Positions 1 to 8,650 are shown, counted from the first letter of the stretch. The stretch is 36,723 nt of DNA from Sporosarcina limicola (GCF_014873855.1 NZ_JADBEL010000033.1:1-36723), one strand, 5' to 3'. Notes: generated by a model not told the origin, from the sequence alone. Made by a program: numbers and translations.

Positions 1-62
1 AGATTTTCATCTCATTCAACAACCTTTCCGTTTTAGTATTCCTATACCCGAAAAGTGTTAAG

Positions 63-469
63 TTGAAGCATTCCCCAAATGAGCGTAAGAGCCAACAGCA
101 TCTAGTAGAGGATGGACTTTTTATTTTTGATACACGAAACCCTTTATTACATGAGTTGGCAGCTGTTGATGAGTATGAGCAAAATTATATTGATAAAGAT
201 GGAAATGATATTGTTGAATTTCATCGTGATGAATACGATTCGATGACACAAATCTTATACTGTCATACTGATCGGCAAATTTATCAAAGAGAAACCTTAA
301 TTGCTAAAGAACAAGATGGCATTTCCCTACGCTATTCATTTCCACTCGAAATGGAAAAAATGCTTAAAGATAATGGGTTAATATTTTACAAGTATATGGT
401 GATTGGGATAAAAATGAGCTGAATGCGAAAAGTATTTCTATGGCGTATGTATGTCAAGCTGAAAAATGA
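63..469 (+). pseudogene. Frameshifted, truncated class I SAM-dependent methyltransferase remnant
   Basis: The reading frame from 63 to 422 resembles the C-terminal half of a class I SAM-dependent methyltransferase. It contains the post-motif strand GLFIFDTRNPLLHEL and then a segment typical of these enzymes (EFHRDEYDSMTQILYCHT, ISLRYSFPLEMEKML). After KDNG at about 378 the frame drifts into an unrelated tail. A one-base shift restores a family-like ending (VYGDWDKNELNAKSISMAYV) that stops at 467-469, just where the terminator begins. A single base lost in the T-run after GGG near 376-380 explains this. The SAM-binding GxGxG half is not present upstream in any frame visible in the first 62 bases, so the gene is broken or cut by the window edge. 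The family is likely; the exact substrate is unknown. Confidence 0.6.
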
Positions 470-512
470 AAGGAGCCCAGTTCTGAGTTAACTTAGAACT
501 GGGCTCCTTTCT
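469..512 (+). terminator. Rho-independent terminator after the methyltransferase remnant
   Basis: Perfect 16-bp inverted repeat (arms 469-484 and 495-510) with a 10-base loop. The left arm starts with A residues and the right arm ends with T residues, so it could work on both strands. It overlaps the stop codon of the frame-corrected methyltransferase. Confidence 0.85.
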
Positions 513-709
513 ACTAACCATATATCTTCATATATGATTAACGGCCCTATTTTTTCCGTTTAATGTCCAAAGTAGTTCAAGAAGCCATAGAAGAATATAA
601 TATGGATGATCTAACGAATACTTAAAATGAACTATTTTCAACTACCCGTATCTATACCGTTCATTTTTACGTTTATATACATGAAGGGTGAAATTAGAGG
701 AGGAAAAAC

Positions 710-1522
710 ATGCGGCCGCTTGTTAAAAGCACTCCCATTGGAATGAATGAAGAATTCGAAGATGTTATCCAGCCTTATATGCGTGAGTTACGAAATTATT
801 GCACGTCGCTGACAAAGTCTTCGTGGGACGGAGATGATTTGATGCAGGAGACACTGGCGAAGGCGTATAGAAGTTGGCTGAAAAAGCAGAAACCAATTGC
901 CAAAGCTTATTTGTTCCGCATTGCTTCTAATACATGGATTGATGCCTATCGTAAACGCAAACTAGATGAGGAAATGAATCCGGATTTTTCAGGATTCAAA
1001 CAGGTAGAGAATGCCGTGTCGGATGCAACAATCAAGGCGATAGAAGTTATATTGACTGAATTAACGCCGAAGCAGCGGGCAATCGTGTTGTTTGTTGAAG
1101 CGTTTGGTTACTCAGCAAAAGAAATTGCTCGCATGATTGATACAAGTGAAGGTGCTGTTAAGGCAACGCTTCATCGTGCCCGAAGAAAATTGAAACAAAT
1201 CAATTATGATAGCCATGTTTTCTATTCGGAAGAAGAGGAGACGTTGACCTATGTAACCGCATTACGGAATGGAGATTCTGTTGCCATTGTCCGTCTATAT
1301 CAAAATGAAATGATTGAACCGCAAATGGCTACCTCAAGTTCTCAAAAGTACTTCAAGCTGAATTCTGGGATTCAGTTCTTCGCTGGTGGCAGTACCTATG
1401 TCCTGTTTACGATCTCAATGAAAAACGGGAGTGCTTTGTGCATTCCGTTTTATCAGATAGAACTGGCTGCATTGTTATCACGATTGGAGGAGCTTAAGAG
1501 GGAAATTCCAATAGTGGCATAG
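710..1522 (+). CDS. ECF-type RNA polymerase sigma factor with C-terminal extension
   Basis: A 270-residue sigma-70 family protein of ECF type. Region 2 lies at about residues 20-85 (the run ending GDDLMQETLAKAYRSW, then FRIASNTWIDAYRKRK). Region 4 lies at about 112-165, with the helix-turn-helix LTPKQRAIVLFVEAFGYSAK followed by EIARMIDTSEGAVKATLHRA. The roughly 100 residues after region 4 are unusual for a minimal ECF factor and may be a regulatory domain; I do not recognise it. The ATG at 710 follows a good AGGAGG about 8 bases upstream; the later Met at 743 has none. No anti-sigma factor is adjacent. Instead clpP starts 15 bp downstream, so the two are probably co-transcribed. Weak ECF-like AAC/CGT elements lie at about 628-660 and could be an autoregulated promoter, but this is uncertain. 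Confidence 0.85.
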   Translation: MRPLVKSTPIGMNEEFEDVIQPYMRELRNYCTSLTKSSWDGDDLMQETLAKAYRSWLKKQKPIAKAYLFRIASNTWIDAYRKRKLDEEMNPDFSGFKQVENAVSDATIKAIEVILTELTPKQRAIVLFVEAFGYSAKEIARMIDTSEGAVKATLHRARRKLKQINYDSHVFYSEEEETLTYVTALRNGDSVAIVRLYQNEMIEPQMATSSSQKYFKLNSGIQFFAGGSTYVLFTISMKNGSALCIPFYQIELAALLSRLEELKREIPIVA

Positions 1523-1537
1523 AAAGGAGATTATCAA

Positions 1538-2113
1538 ATGTCTAGTGTGCTTCCATATGTAGTAGAACAAACGAACCTTGGAGAACGTTCGTATGATATT
1601 TATTCGCGATTATTGAAGGATCGGGTTATTTTTCTTGGTACAGAGATTAATGATGAGGTGGCAAATAGCATTGTCGCACAATTGCTTTTTCTGGAGTCGG
1701 AAGACGCTGAAAAGGATATTTCTTTATACATTAACAGCCCAGGTGGTTCAACGTCCGCAGGGTTTGCTATCTATGATACTATGCAGTTTATTAAACCGGA
1801 TGTGCAAACAATTTGCACTGGAATGGCGGCTTCTTTCGCTGCTGTACTGCTTGTTGCCGGTGCGAAGGGGAAACGCCTTGCTTTGCCAAATAGTGAGATA
1901 ATGATTCATCAACCGCTTGGCGGAGTAAAGGGTCAGGCAAGTGATCTTGAAATTAGTGCACGTCGTATTATCAGATTGCGAAAACATCTTAATGAACTTC
2001 TTTCTGAGCGTACCGGCCAATCTTTCGAAAGAGTGGAGAAAGACACGGATCGCGATTATTTTATGACGGCAAAAGAAGCGATAGATTATGGGATTATCGA
2101 TAAAATTATTTAG
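1538..2113 (+). CDS. clpP: ATP-dependent Clp protease proteolytic subunit ClpP (second-type paralogue)
   Basis: A 191-residue serine protease of the ClpP family, which forms the tetradecameric chamber fed by Clp/Hsp100 unfoldases in the cytoplasm. The catalytic triad is intact: Ser99 in GMAASF, His124 in MIHQPLGG and Asp173 in DTDRDYF (Asp173 placed by its distance of 49 from the His). The oxyanion-loop Gly-Gly is in NSPGGS (residues 66-71). The stretch after the serine ([19 protein letters not shown]) differs from the housekeeping ClpP pattern I expect (GAFLL), so this is probably a second copy like the extra ClpPs of other Bacilli. RBS AAAGGAG precedes the ATG by 8-9 bases. It sits 15 bp after the ECF sigma gene, a likely operon, which suggests a link to a stress or proteolysis-controlled sigma response (inference). 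Confidence 0.93.
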   Translation: MSSVLPYVVEQTNLGERSYDIYSRLLKDRVIFLGTEINDEVANSIVAQLLFLESEDAEKDISLYINSPGGSTSAGFAIYDTMQFIKPDVQTICTGMAASFAAVLLVAGAKGKRLALPNSEIMIHQPLGGVKGQASDLEISARRIIRLRKHLNELLSERTGQSFERVEKDTDRDYFMTAKEAIDYGIIDKII

Positions 2114-2184
2114 GTATTATGTAGGACTAGTTATTATACAGGAGCATTTTTTTGGAGCGTATTGTCCAATGACTGTAGTAAAGT

Positions 2185-2233
2185 GAAACTTCAATGGTAG
2201 GTGGTTTTCCTCATCTCTTGCTATTGAAGTTTC
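2185..2233. repeat. Inverted repeat with 11-bp perfect arms
   Basis: Arms 2185-2195 and 2223-2233 are perfect inverted copies around a 27-base T/C-rich loop. It lies 70 bp after clpP. No T-run follows on the plus strand, so it is a poor terminator; a small palindromic mobile or regulatory element is possible. The rest of the 2114-2338 spacer shows nothing else I can name. Confidence 0.5.
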
Positions 2234-2338
2234 CTAAGTCCTGTTCGGGAAATAAATACCTCGATACAAGCTGGGAAACTTATTGCCTAATTTTGTTGAA
2301 AATTGGTTTGTATGAAAAACTCAGATGGGGGAATGGTG

Positions 2339-3157
2339 ATGAAAAAAGTACTTATTCTTGGTGCAAGTGGGCTGGTAGGAAAGGCTTTAATTGCTGAATT
2401 TAAAGATGAATATGAACTCTATGGAACATACTTTTCAACCTTTACAAGTCTCCCTACTGGTAAACAGTTTCAATTGGAACTACAGCAAATTGAAAAATTG
2501 AAAGACATTATTCGTTCAATTAAGCCAGACATTGTGATTTCTTGTCTAAGGGGAGAGTTTGTTCAACAGCTCAAGTTTCATAAAGAATTGGCTATGGAAT
2601 TTAGAAATAATAATAGACGTGTATATTACTTTTCTACCACAAATGTATTTGATGGGGATTGTTCAAAACCCCATACGGAAATGGATATTCCTATTTCTAA
2701 ATCGGATTATGGGAAATTCAAAATTGAATGTGAAAATATGCTAAAAGAAATTTTAGATGAGCGAGTGATGATTATACGAATTCCAGCGATATGGGGCATG
2801 AATTCTCCAAGAGTGAACGAGATTAAGGAAAGTATAAAAAATCATAAAGAAATTGCTGTTTATAGCAATCTTGTATGTAATAATCTTTTGGATGTTCAGT
2901 TAGCAAAACAACTACGGTTTATTATCGAAAAAGAATTAAAAGGAATATTTCACTTAGGTTCAGTGGATATGATGGCTCAGGGACGATTTTTTGAACAGAT
3001 TATAAGTAAACTCACGAGTAACAAGAGCTTATTACGATACCAAATGTATCAGGATAAAGCCGACACTTGTTATTTTACATTGAAGTCAAATCGTGATGAT
3101 ATTCCAACTTCTCTGCAAAGTACGAATGAAGACATAATATCTTATCTGATAGGATAG
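2339..3157 (+). CDS. RmlD-like NAD(P)-dependent sugar-nucleotide reductase
   Basis: A 272-residue extended short-chain dehydrogenase/reductase related to dTDP-4-dehydrorhamnose reductase. The N-terminal Rossmann glycine motif is GASGLVG (about residues 7-13). The catalytic Tyr-Lys pair is in SDYGKFKIECE, preceded by the substrate-loop strand YYFSTTNVFDGD. RIPAIWG and the later VCNNLLDVQLAKQL are typical of the RmlD branch. The ATG at 2339 is chosen because GGGGGA lies 7 bases upstream and it gives a start right at MKKVLILGASG; upstream in-frame starts add only unrelated residues. No rhamnose-pathway partners (rmlA/B/C) are adjacent, so the substrate is unknown. It converges with glnA across a shared terminator. 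Confidence 0.8.
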   Translation: MKKVLILGASGLVGKALIAEFKDEYELYGTYFSTFTSLPTGKQFQLELQQIEKLKDIIRSIKPDIVISCLRGEFVQQLKFHKELAMEFRNNNRRVYYFSTTNVFDGDCSKPHTEMDIPISKSDYGKFKIECENMLKEILDERVMIIRIPAIWGMNSPRVNEIKESIKNHKEIAVYSNLVCNNLLDVQLAKQLRFIIEKELKGIFHLGSVDMMAQGRFFEQIISKLTSNKSLLRYQMYQDKADTCYFTLKSNRDDIPTSLQSTNEDIISYLIG

Positions 3158-3211
3158 AAGTTCGGTAAAGCATTGAATCTTCGAGATGAAGTGGCAACAT
3201 AACGAAAAAAT

Positions 3212-3256
3212 AAAAGGAGCCAATTTCTGAAATTATTCAGAAATTGGCTCCTTTTT
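3212..3256. terminator. Bidirectional terminator between the reductase gene and glnA
   Basis: Perfect 18-bp inverted repeat (arms 3212-3229 and 3238-3255) with A-run on the left and T-run on the right, in the space between two converging genes. It should end transcripts from both sides. Confidence 0.9.
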
Positions 3257-3262
3257 ATGTGA

Positions 3263-4600
3263 TCAATACATCTTCATATAACGTTCAAGTTCCCAAGGAT
3301 GTACATTAATACGGAAACTTTCCCACTCCGATTGTTTCGCTTCCATGAAGTTCGCAAAAATATGTTTGCCGAGCGCATCTTTGATCACGTCATCTTCACT
3401 AAGAGCGATGAGCGCATGGTCGAGATCAGTTGGTAATGTGCCGATTCCGAGGTCTGCTAGCTCGGACGGTTTCATTTCGTAAATATTGCGATCGATAGAT
3501 TTCGGCGGTTCTAGTTCACGTTTGATGCCATCCAAGCCTGCTTTTAGTATAGCTGCCAGTGCAAGATAAGGATTAGCTGCCGAGTCGACGGAACGGACTT
3601 CGATTCGGGTGCTTATGCCACGTGATGCAGGAATCCGTACGAGTGGGCTACGATTTTGTGCGGACCAGGCGATATAGCATGGCGCTTCGTAGCCGGGAAG
3701 GAGCCGTTTGTAGGAATTGACGGTTGGATTTGTTATGGCTGTAAAGCCCCGTACATGGGCAAGGACACCTGCCATAAATTGATAAGCGATTTTGCTTAGT
3801 TTCAGCTCACCTTCTTCATCGAAAAAGGTGTTTTTGCCGTCTTTGAATAGGGAAACGTTACAATGCATGCCTGAACCGTTGACGCCAAAAAGTGGCTTCG
3901 GCATAAATGTCGCGTGCAGGCCGTGCTTTCGTGCAATCGTCTTGACGACAAGTTTGAAGGTTTGGATATTGTCACAAGCTGTGAGTACATTTGCATATTT
4001 GAAGTCGATTTCATGTTGTCCCGGTGCTACCTCATGGTGAGAGGCTTCAATTTCAAAGCCCATCTCTTCTAATTCCAAGACGATATCGCGTCGACAATTT
4101 TCTCCAAGGTCCATCGGTGCAAGGTCGAAATAGCCACCGTTATCATTCAGTTCCATTGTCGGTTGCATGTTGTCATCGAGTTTGAATAAGAAAAATTCCG
4201 GTTCTGGCCCGAGATTGAAATCCGTGAACCCTAGCTCTTTCATTTCCTTTAATACCCGTTTCAAATTGCCACGGGGATCACCTGCAAATGGTGAACCGTC
4301 GGAAAGCGAAACATCACAGATAAGCCGTGCGACACGACCTTTTCCCGACGGCCACGGAAATACCATCCATGTATTGAGATCCGGAATGAGATACATATCC
4401 GATTCTTCAATGCGGACAAATCCTTCGATTGAAGAACCATCGAACATCATCTTATTATCTAGTGCTTTGTCGAGCTGGCTGATGGGAATCTCCACATTTT
4501 TAATCATACCTAAAATATCAGTGAACTGAAGGCGGATAAAATTCACAGATTCCTCTTTTACGAATTTTCGAATATCCTCTTTTGTATAGTTCCTCATCAT
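3263..4600 (-). CDS. glnA: Glutamine synthetase, type I
   Basis: A 445-residue GSI enzyme that makes glutamine from glutamate, ammonia and ATP in the cytoplasm, in the short GSI-alpha size class of Bacilli (about 444). Signature segments: [29 protein letters not shown] (metal site), [12 protein letters not shown] (ATP/Glu site), [17 protein letters not shown] (flap over the active site), [19 protein letters not shown]. The Arg in GFVRIEE (residue 62 or 63 depending on start) matches the residue linked to feedback inhibition in Bacillus subtilis GlnA. Two adjacent ATGs follow AAGGAG; either could be used. Unlike B. subtilis there is no glnR directly upstream, so this may be a second copy or a relocated one. 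I could not find a TGTNA-N7-TNACA GlnR/TnrA box in the spacer. Confidence 0.96.
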   Translation of the reverse strand: MMRNYTKEDIRKFVKEESVNFIRLQFTDILGMIKNVEIPISQLDKALDNKMMFDGSSIEGFVRIEESDMYLIPDLNTWMVFPWPSGKGRVARLICDVSLSDGSPFAGDPRGNLKRVLKEMKELGFTDFNLGPEPEFFLFKLDDNMQPTMELNDNGGYFDLAPMDLGENCRRDIVLELEEMGFEIEASHHEVAPGQHEIDFKYANVLTACDNIQTFKLVVKTIARKHGLHATFMPKPLFGVNGSGMHCNVSLFKDGKNTFFDEEGELKLSKIAYQFMAGVLAHVRGFTAITNPTVNSYKRLLPGYEAPCYIAWSAQNRSPLVRIPASRGISTRIEVRSVDSAANPYLALAAILKAGLDGIKRELEPPKSIDRNIYEMKPSELADLGIGTLPTDLDHALIALSEDDVIKDALGKHIFANFMEAKQSEWESFRINVHPWELERYMKMY

Positions 4601-4632
4601 ACCACTCTCCTTAATGATTTTTTATTGCAAGT

Positions 4633-4664
4633 TTTGCTTTACTATTTTTATATACTAAAGCAAA
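4633..4664. promoter_or_regulatory. Operator-like dyad upstream of glnA
   Basis: Twelve-base arms 4633-4644 and 4653-4664 match as an inverted repeat with one mismatch (core TTTGCTTTA / TAAAGCAAA) around an AT-rich centre. It lies 33-64 bp upstream of the glnA start, where a repressor could act on the minus-strand promoter. A possible -35 (TTGCTA on the minus strand) lies just beyond it. It is not a GlnR-type box. The rest of 4601-4869 is AT-rich with a short tandem repeat GCAAACCC near 4741-4756. Confidence 0.4.
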
Positions 4665-4869
4665 GTGATGTCTTTTAGCAAGGATTTTCTTTTATTTTAT
4701 TGAATTAAATGTAAAAATAAAAAATGTTCCAATTTAACCTGCAAACCCGCAAACCCAATAAAACACTATAATTTAAAAATATCTCAATATGTACTAGAAA
4801 TTGTGTCGCTTTTGCTTCAATGTAAGAGGTATAGTAGTAATATAATTGACTAGAAGAAAGGAGTTATGT

Positions 4870-5166
4870 ATGAAAAGGTCAAAAGGTATGGTGTTGGTGG
4901 ATAACTATTGGATTCCAAAATCCCAAGCAAAGAAGTTTCTTGAAACAAGGGAAAGATGTGCTGTGGAGGCGACACTCATTATGGGAGAGTTCTGTGAAAA
5001 AGTGGAACGTTGTTGGGCAGGCTCTGAAGACGGCGAGGCAGTCGTAGGAACTGATCAGCATGGTGAAATTGTTTGTCTCATTCATTTGGATCCTGGTAAG
5101 ATTGTCATTATGGAGAAGGCTGTAAACGAAGGCAGATTAAAGGAATATATTTCGGGGACAAATTAA
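4870..5166 (+). CDS. Small protein of unknown function (98 aa)
   Basis: A 98-residue soluble protein with no signal peptide or membrane segment and no family I recognise. It has a mixed charged composition with three cysteines (in ERCAVEA, EFCEKVERCW) plus one in IVCLIHL. Start at ATG 4870 is supported by AAAGGAG with 6-base spacing; an upstream TTG at 4846 lacks a site. The gene lies 57 bp before the NSS transporter on the same strand with no strong terminator between, so the two may be one transcript. Nothing in the sequence gives a function. Confidence 0.6.
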   Translation: MKRSKGMVLVDNYWIPKSQAKKFLETRERCAVEATLIMGEFCEKVERCWAGSEDGEAVVGTDQHGEIVCLIHLDPGKIVIMEKAVNEGRLKEYISGTN

Positions 5167-5223
5167 AAAGATACCGAAAGTTATCTTGTATTTTGTGACA
5201 CTGAATAATTAGGGGGGATCAGT

Positions 5224-6567
5224 ATGAATGAAAGAAAAGATCAGTGGTCATCGAAATTGGGGTTCATTCTGTCCTCGGCAGGGGCGGCTATTGGCTTAGG
5301 CGCAATTTGGAAATTTCCATATGTCACAGGGATGAGTGGTGGGGGCGCATTTTTTCTTATCTTTGTTGCATTTACGTTACTAATTGGGCTGCCGATGCTC
5401 ATTTCAGAATTTATCATAGGAAGAGGAGCGGGGAAAGAAGCAATCAGCGCTTATAAAAAGCTTGCTCCGAAGAGTCTATGGGTTTGGATAGGGAGATTAG
5501 GCGTAGTCGGTTGCTTCCTGTTGTTGTCTTTTTATAGTGTAGTTGGTGGTTGGGTTCTTATTTATAGTGGCTTATCGATTCAAGGGAAAGTTATTGGTGA
5601 CGGAGGCGATTATCCAGCATTATTCGAATCGGTCACTGGATCACCATGGATTACTTTGTTAGGGTTGCTGATATTTACGATTGCGAATGTGCTTGTTATT
5701 TCTTCGGGTGTTCAAAAAGGAATCGAAAAAGCAAATAAAATTATGATGCCATTGTTATTTGTATTCTTTATCATTCTTGTCGTCCGTGCTTTGACGCTTG
5801 AGGGGGCAATGGAAGGTGTTAAATTTTTCCTATATCCAGACTTCTCGAATGTGACGGGTGCATCATTGTTATATGCATTGGGACAAGCATTTTTCTCGCT
5901 TGCTGTCGGGTTCTCTTGCATGGTGACCTATAGTTCCTATTTGAAAAAAGATGTGAGTTTGACGTCTGCCGCTGGTTCTGTTGTCGGCATGAACATTTTT
6001 GTATCATTATTGGCAGGTCTCGCAATATTTCCGGTTGTCTTTGCATTTGGTTATGAGCCAGAAGGAGGGCCTGGATTATTATTCATGGTGTTGCCTTCCG
6101 CTTTTTCGCAGTTGCCATTCGGGGAATTATTCTTATGCTTATTCTTGCTGTTGTTCTTGTTTGCAACGTTGACGTCGTCATTCAGCTTATATGAAATCAT
6201 TGTCGCAGCCGTCACGGCGAGTGGGAAAAGATCAAGGAAATCTGTCACTTGGTTGACAGGTTTGATAGTGTTCAGTGCAGCGATACCAGCAGCTTTGTCT
6301 TCAAGTAGCCTTGGATCATTTACGATTTTAGGGAAAAATGTATTTGACGGGACAGATTATCTTGTGAGTAACTTGTTGCTTCCGTTTGGGAGTTTATTGA
6401 TAGCCCTCTTCATTGTTCATAAAATGGATCAAGTGTTAGTAAAAGAAGAGTTCAACCTAAGCAGTACAGTTTCGCCCACTTTGTTTTCAGTGTGGCATTT
6501 CCTAATGAAATGGGTTGTACCGATTACAATTGTCGTTGTTTTCATGAATATGTTAGGATTTATTTAG
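5224..6567 (+). CDS. Sodium-dependent amino-acid transporter, NSS/SLC6 family
   Basis: A 447-residue integral membrane protein with about 11 hydrophobic helices, the size of the bacterial NSS members such as MhsT and B. subtilis YocR/YhdH. These take up amino acids with Na+. The unwound TM1 hallmark is at about residues 21-31 (GLGAIWKFPY), followed by GGGAFF; the usual Asn of GLGNIWRFPY is Ala here. Further family segments are LISEFIIGRGAGKEAI, GQAFFSLAVGFSCMVTYSSY (TM6) and FATLTSSFSLYEII (TM8). RBS GGGGGG lies 6-8 bases before the ATG. The substrate is probably an amino acid but cannot be named. It heads toward the AGCS symporter gene, though a 529-bp spacer separates them. Confidence 0.9.
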   Translation: MNERKDQWSSKLGFILSSAGAAIGLGAIWKFPYVTGMSGGGAFFLIFVAFTLLIGLPMLISEFIIGRGAGKEAISAYKKLAPKSLWVWIGRLGVVGCFLLLSFYSVVGGWVLIYSGLSIQGKVIGDGGDYPALFESVTGSPWITLLGLLIFTIANVLVISSGVQKGIEKANKIMMPLLFVFFIILVVRALTLEGAMEGVKFFLYPDFSNVTGASLLYALGQAFFSLAVGFSCMVTYSSYLKKDVSLTSAAGSVVGMNIFVSLLAGLAIFPVVFAFGYEPEGGPGLLFMVLPSAFSQLPFGELFLCLFLLLFLFATLTSSFSLYEIIVAAVTASGKRSRKSVTWLTGLIVFSAAIPAALSSSSLGSFTILGKNVFDGTDYLVSNLLLPFGSLLIALFIVHKMDQVLVKEEFNLSSTVSPTLFSVWHFLMKWVVPITIVVVFMNMLGFI

Positions 6568-7022
6568 GAAGAGTGCAGGGTTTATAATCACACGTATCTC
6601 AAGTAAAGTTAGTCACTCAACTTAAATAACATATTTGCTGAAAAATGGTAGGTCCGTTTTTTATTTTATAGCCATCTTATACGCTCACTATGTATTGCGG
6701 CACTACTAGGCAATCCCTAGTCGGATTAGGCGTCGTATTGTTTTTCACTTTCGGTCGAAGGTGCCCCCTACGCGGGACAGAGAAGTGCCGCGTCTCTGTA
6801 ATTAGTAGTATATCCATTATTGCTAGAATATATACATGATCATAGTTCAAAATTAGTGACAATATTCCCCTAAGTCAAATATGGTTCTGAACCCTTCTTG
6901 ACTTGAAAAGAAGTACCTGCGTAGCGAATAATCATGAATGCTTGAACGTTCATGATTGTTCACTGTGTAGGTATTTTTATATTTTCTAAACGAATTCTAG
7001 AGTAAATTCAGTAATCATATAA
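6568..7022. other. Long intergenic region with a GC-richer structured segment
   Basis: No convincing gene. The segment 6697-6812 is richer in GC than its flanks and has several complementary pieces: GCGGCACT at 6697-6704 with AGTGCCGC at 6784-6791; a CTAGG/CCTAG hairpin at about 6706-6720; CAGAGA/TCTCTG around the second GCCGC. The pairings overlap, so they are alternatives or a pseudoknot. It could be a structured RNA, a repeated intergenic element or the relic of a mobile element. I saw no glycine riboswitch core. Confidence 0.35.
6914..6977 (+). terminator. Long imperfect hairpin followed by T-run
   Basis: Arms 6914-6940 and about 6946-6973 form a long imperfect stem (outer TACCT/AGGTA, inner AATCATGAA/TTCATGATT) followed by TTTTT. 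It is placed 340 bp after the NSS gene and before the promoter of the AGCS gene, so it most likely isolates the two units. The outer base pairs make it look also like a small palindromic repeat. Confidence 0.55.
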
Positions 7023-7051
7023 TTCAACATTGTCTAATTAGGCTGTATAAT
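7023..7051 (+). promoter_or_regulatory. Candidate sigma-A promoter of the AGCS gene
   Basis: Perfect -10 TATAAT at 7046-7051 with a weak -35 TTCAAC at 7023-7028 and 17-base spacing, about 45 bp before the TTG start at 7097. Confidence 0.55.
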
Positions 7052-7096
7052 TTAATATGAAACGATTTCCAAAATTGAGGATAAGGAGGGAATAGA

Positions 7097-8554
7097 TTGG
7101 CAGGTTTCGTAGATGGTCTTAATAATGTGTTGTGGAGTACCCCAGTTATCTATATTTTACTCGGTGTAGGACTTTTCTTTTCCATCATGACTCGTTTTTT
7201 GCAAGTACGGCATATTAAAGAGATGATAAGGTTAATGTTCAGCGGGAAAAGCTCAGACGCGGGGATTTCATCGTTCCAGGCGTTGTCAATTGCGCTTTCA
7301 GGACGTGTTGGAACCGGTAATATTGCCGGTGTAGCGACAGCAATCTTTTATGGAGGACCGGGCGCTATATTCTGGATGTGGGCGATTGCTTTCATCGGTG
7401 CTTCGAGTGCTTACGTTGAATCGACGTTGGCCCAAATTTACAAAGTAAAGCAAGATGGGCAATATCGTGGGGGACCAGCCTATTATATTGAAAAGGGAAT
7501 CGGTTGGAAATGGTATGGCATTACTTTTGCGGTTGCAGCTTTGATTGCAATGGCCATACTCATGCCAGGTGTTCAATCGAATTCGATTGCCGTAGGTGTT
7601 AATAATGCATTTGATATTCCTCAATGGATTACGGGTGTGGTAATCATTGCAATACTGGGCTTCATTATTTTAGGTGGTGTTAAACGGATTGCGAATGCTG
7701 CACAAGTCATCGTACCGTTTATGGCATTGGGTTATATGTTGGTTGCTAGTATTATTATTGCTATGAATGTTACTCAGTTACCTGATGTAATTGGTTTAAT
7801 TTTCAGAAGTGCATTTGCTATGGATTCTGCTTTTGGTGGGATAATTGGTATGGCAATTATGTGGGGGGTAAAACGTGGCGTGTTCTCGAACGAAGCTGGA
7901 CAAGGCACAGGGCCACACGCAGCAGCGGCTGCTGAAGTATCCCATCCTGCAAAACAAGGTCTCGTTCAGGCATTTTCCGTCTATATCGATACATTATTCG
8001 TGTGTTCGGCAACTGCATTTATGATTTTATTTACGGGTATGTACAACACACAAGCTGAAGACGGGTCTTTTATCGTGAATAATGTTCCAGCCATAGAGCA
8101 GGGCCCTGGATATACACAGGCTGCTGTCGATAGTGTGCTACCAGGCTTCGGAGCTGGATTTGTTGCCATTGCACTCTTTTTCTTCGCGTTTACAACAATC
8201 ATGGCTTATTACTATATTGCAGAAACAAATATCGCCTATCTTTTCCGAAAAAGGAACAGCAAAATGGTTATGCTTATATTGAAGGTGGTTCTATTGATAA
8301 CAACTTTCTTGGGTACCATTAGACCGGCGGAATTGGCCTGGGCATTGGGTGATGCAGGCTTGGGCATTATGGTATGGTTGAATGTCATCGCAATTCTTAT
8401 TTTGGCGAAACCCGCACTGTTGGCTTTGAAAGATTATGAGAATCAAAAGAAGCAAGGCTTGGATCCAGTATTTGATCCGAAGAAAATCGGCATTAAGAAT
8501 GCAGACTTCTGGGAGAATGCTTATAAAGCAGAGCCTAACGATCGTAGTTCATAA
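7097..8554 (+). CDS. Alanine/glycine:cation symporter, AGCS family
   Basis: A 485-residue membrane protein that imports alanine or glycine with Na+ or H+. Family hallmarks are SIALSGRVGTGNIAGVATAI (residues ~62-81), QYRGGPAYYIEKG (~128) and VKRGVFSNEAGQGTGPHAAA (~275). It has 10-11 hydrophobic helices and a hydrophilic C-terminal tail of about 40 residues. Start is TTG at 7097, supported by AAGGAGGG seven bases upstream; no ATG gives a better position. It is a single-gene unit with its own promoter and terminator. B. subtilis AlsT is the closest named relative I can think of. Confidence 0.93.
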   Translation: MAGFVDGLNNVLWSTPVIYILLGVGLFFSIMTRFLQVRHIKEMIRLMFSGKSSDAGISSFQALSIALSGRVGTGNIAGVATAIFYGGPGAIFWMWAIAFIGASSAYVESTLAQIYKVKQDGQYRGGPAYYIEKGIGWKWYGITFAVAALIAMAILMPGVQSNSIAVGVNNAFDIPQWITGVVIIAILGFIILGGVKRIANAAQVIVPFMALGYMLVASIIIAMNVTQLPDVIGLIFRSAFAMDSAFGGIIGMAIMWGVKRGVFSNEAGQGTGPHAAAAAEVSHPAKQGLVQAFSVYIDTLFVCSATAFMILFTGMYNTQAEDGSFIVNNVPAIEQGPGYTQAAVDSVLPGFGAGFVAIALFFFAFTTIMAYYYIAETNIAYLFRKRNSKMVMLILKVVLLITTFLGTIRPAELAWALGDAGLGIMVWLNVIAILILAKPALLALKDYENQKKQGLDPVFDPKKIGIKNADFWENAYKAEPNDRSS

Positions 8555-8615
8555 AATGTAGGTTATCGGGAATTAATCACTAAGGAAATTTGTATCAATA
8601 GATTTATAATGGAAC

Positions 8616-8650
8616 AAAAAACCGATCCCTAATGATGGATCGGTTTTTTT
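8616..8650 (+). terminator. Terminator of the AGCS gene
   Basis: Perfect 13-bp stem (8616-8628 and 8637-8649), 8-base loop, ending in seven T residues. Confidence 0.92.

Noticed and set aside
561..624. Short open frame MSKVVQEAIEEYNMDDLTNT before the sigma gene
   Set aside because: Twenty residues with no ribosome binding site; at most a relic of a gene tail. Not supportable as a gene.
3792..4529. Open frames on the plus strand within glnA
   Set aside because: Antisense shadows of a clearly conserved gene; no RBS and no recognisable protein.
4601..4869. GlnR/TnrA box (TGTNA-N7-TNACA) upstream of glnA
   Set aside because: Partial halves such as TTACA on the minus strand lack the matching TGTNA at the required distance.
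7066..7082. cre-like string ATGAAACGATTTCC upstream of the AGCS gene
   Set aside because: The central CG is one base out of register with the consensus.
6568..7096. Possible glycine riboswitch before the AGCS symporter, which is common in other bacteria
   Set aside because: None of the conserved core blocks of the glycine aptamer could be found in the spacer.
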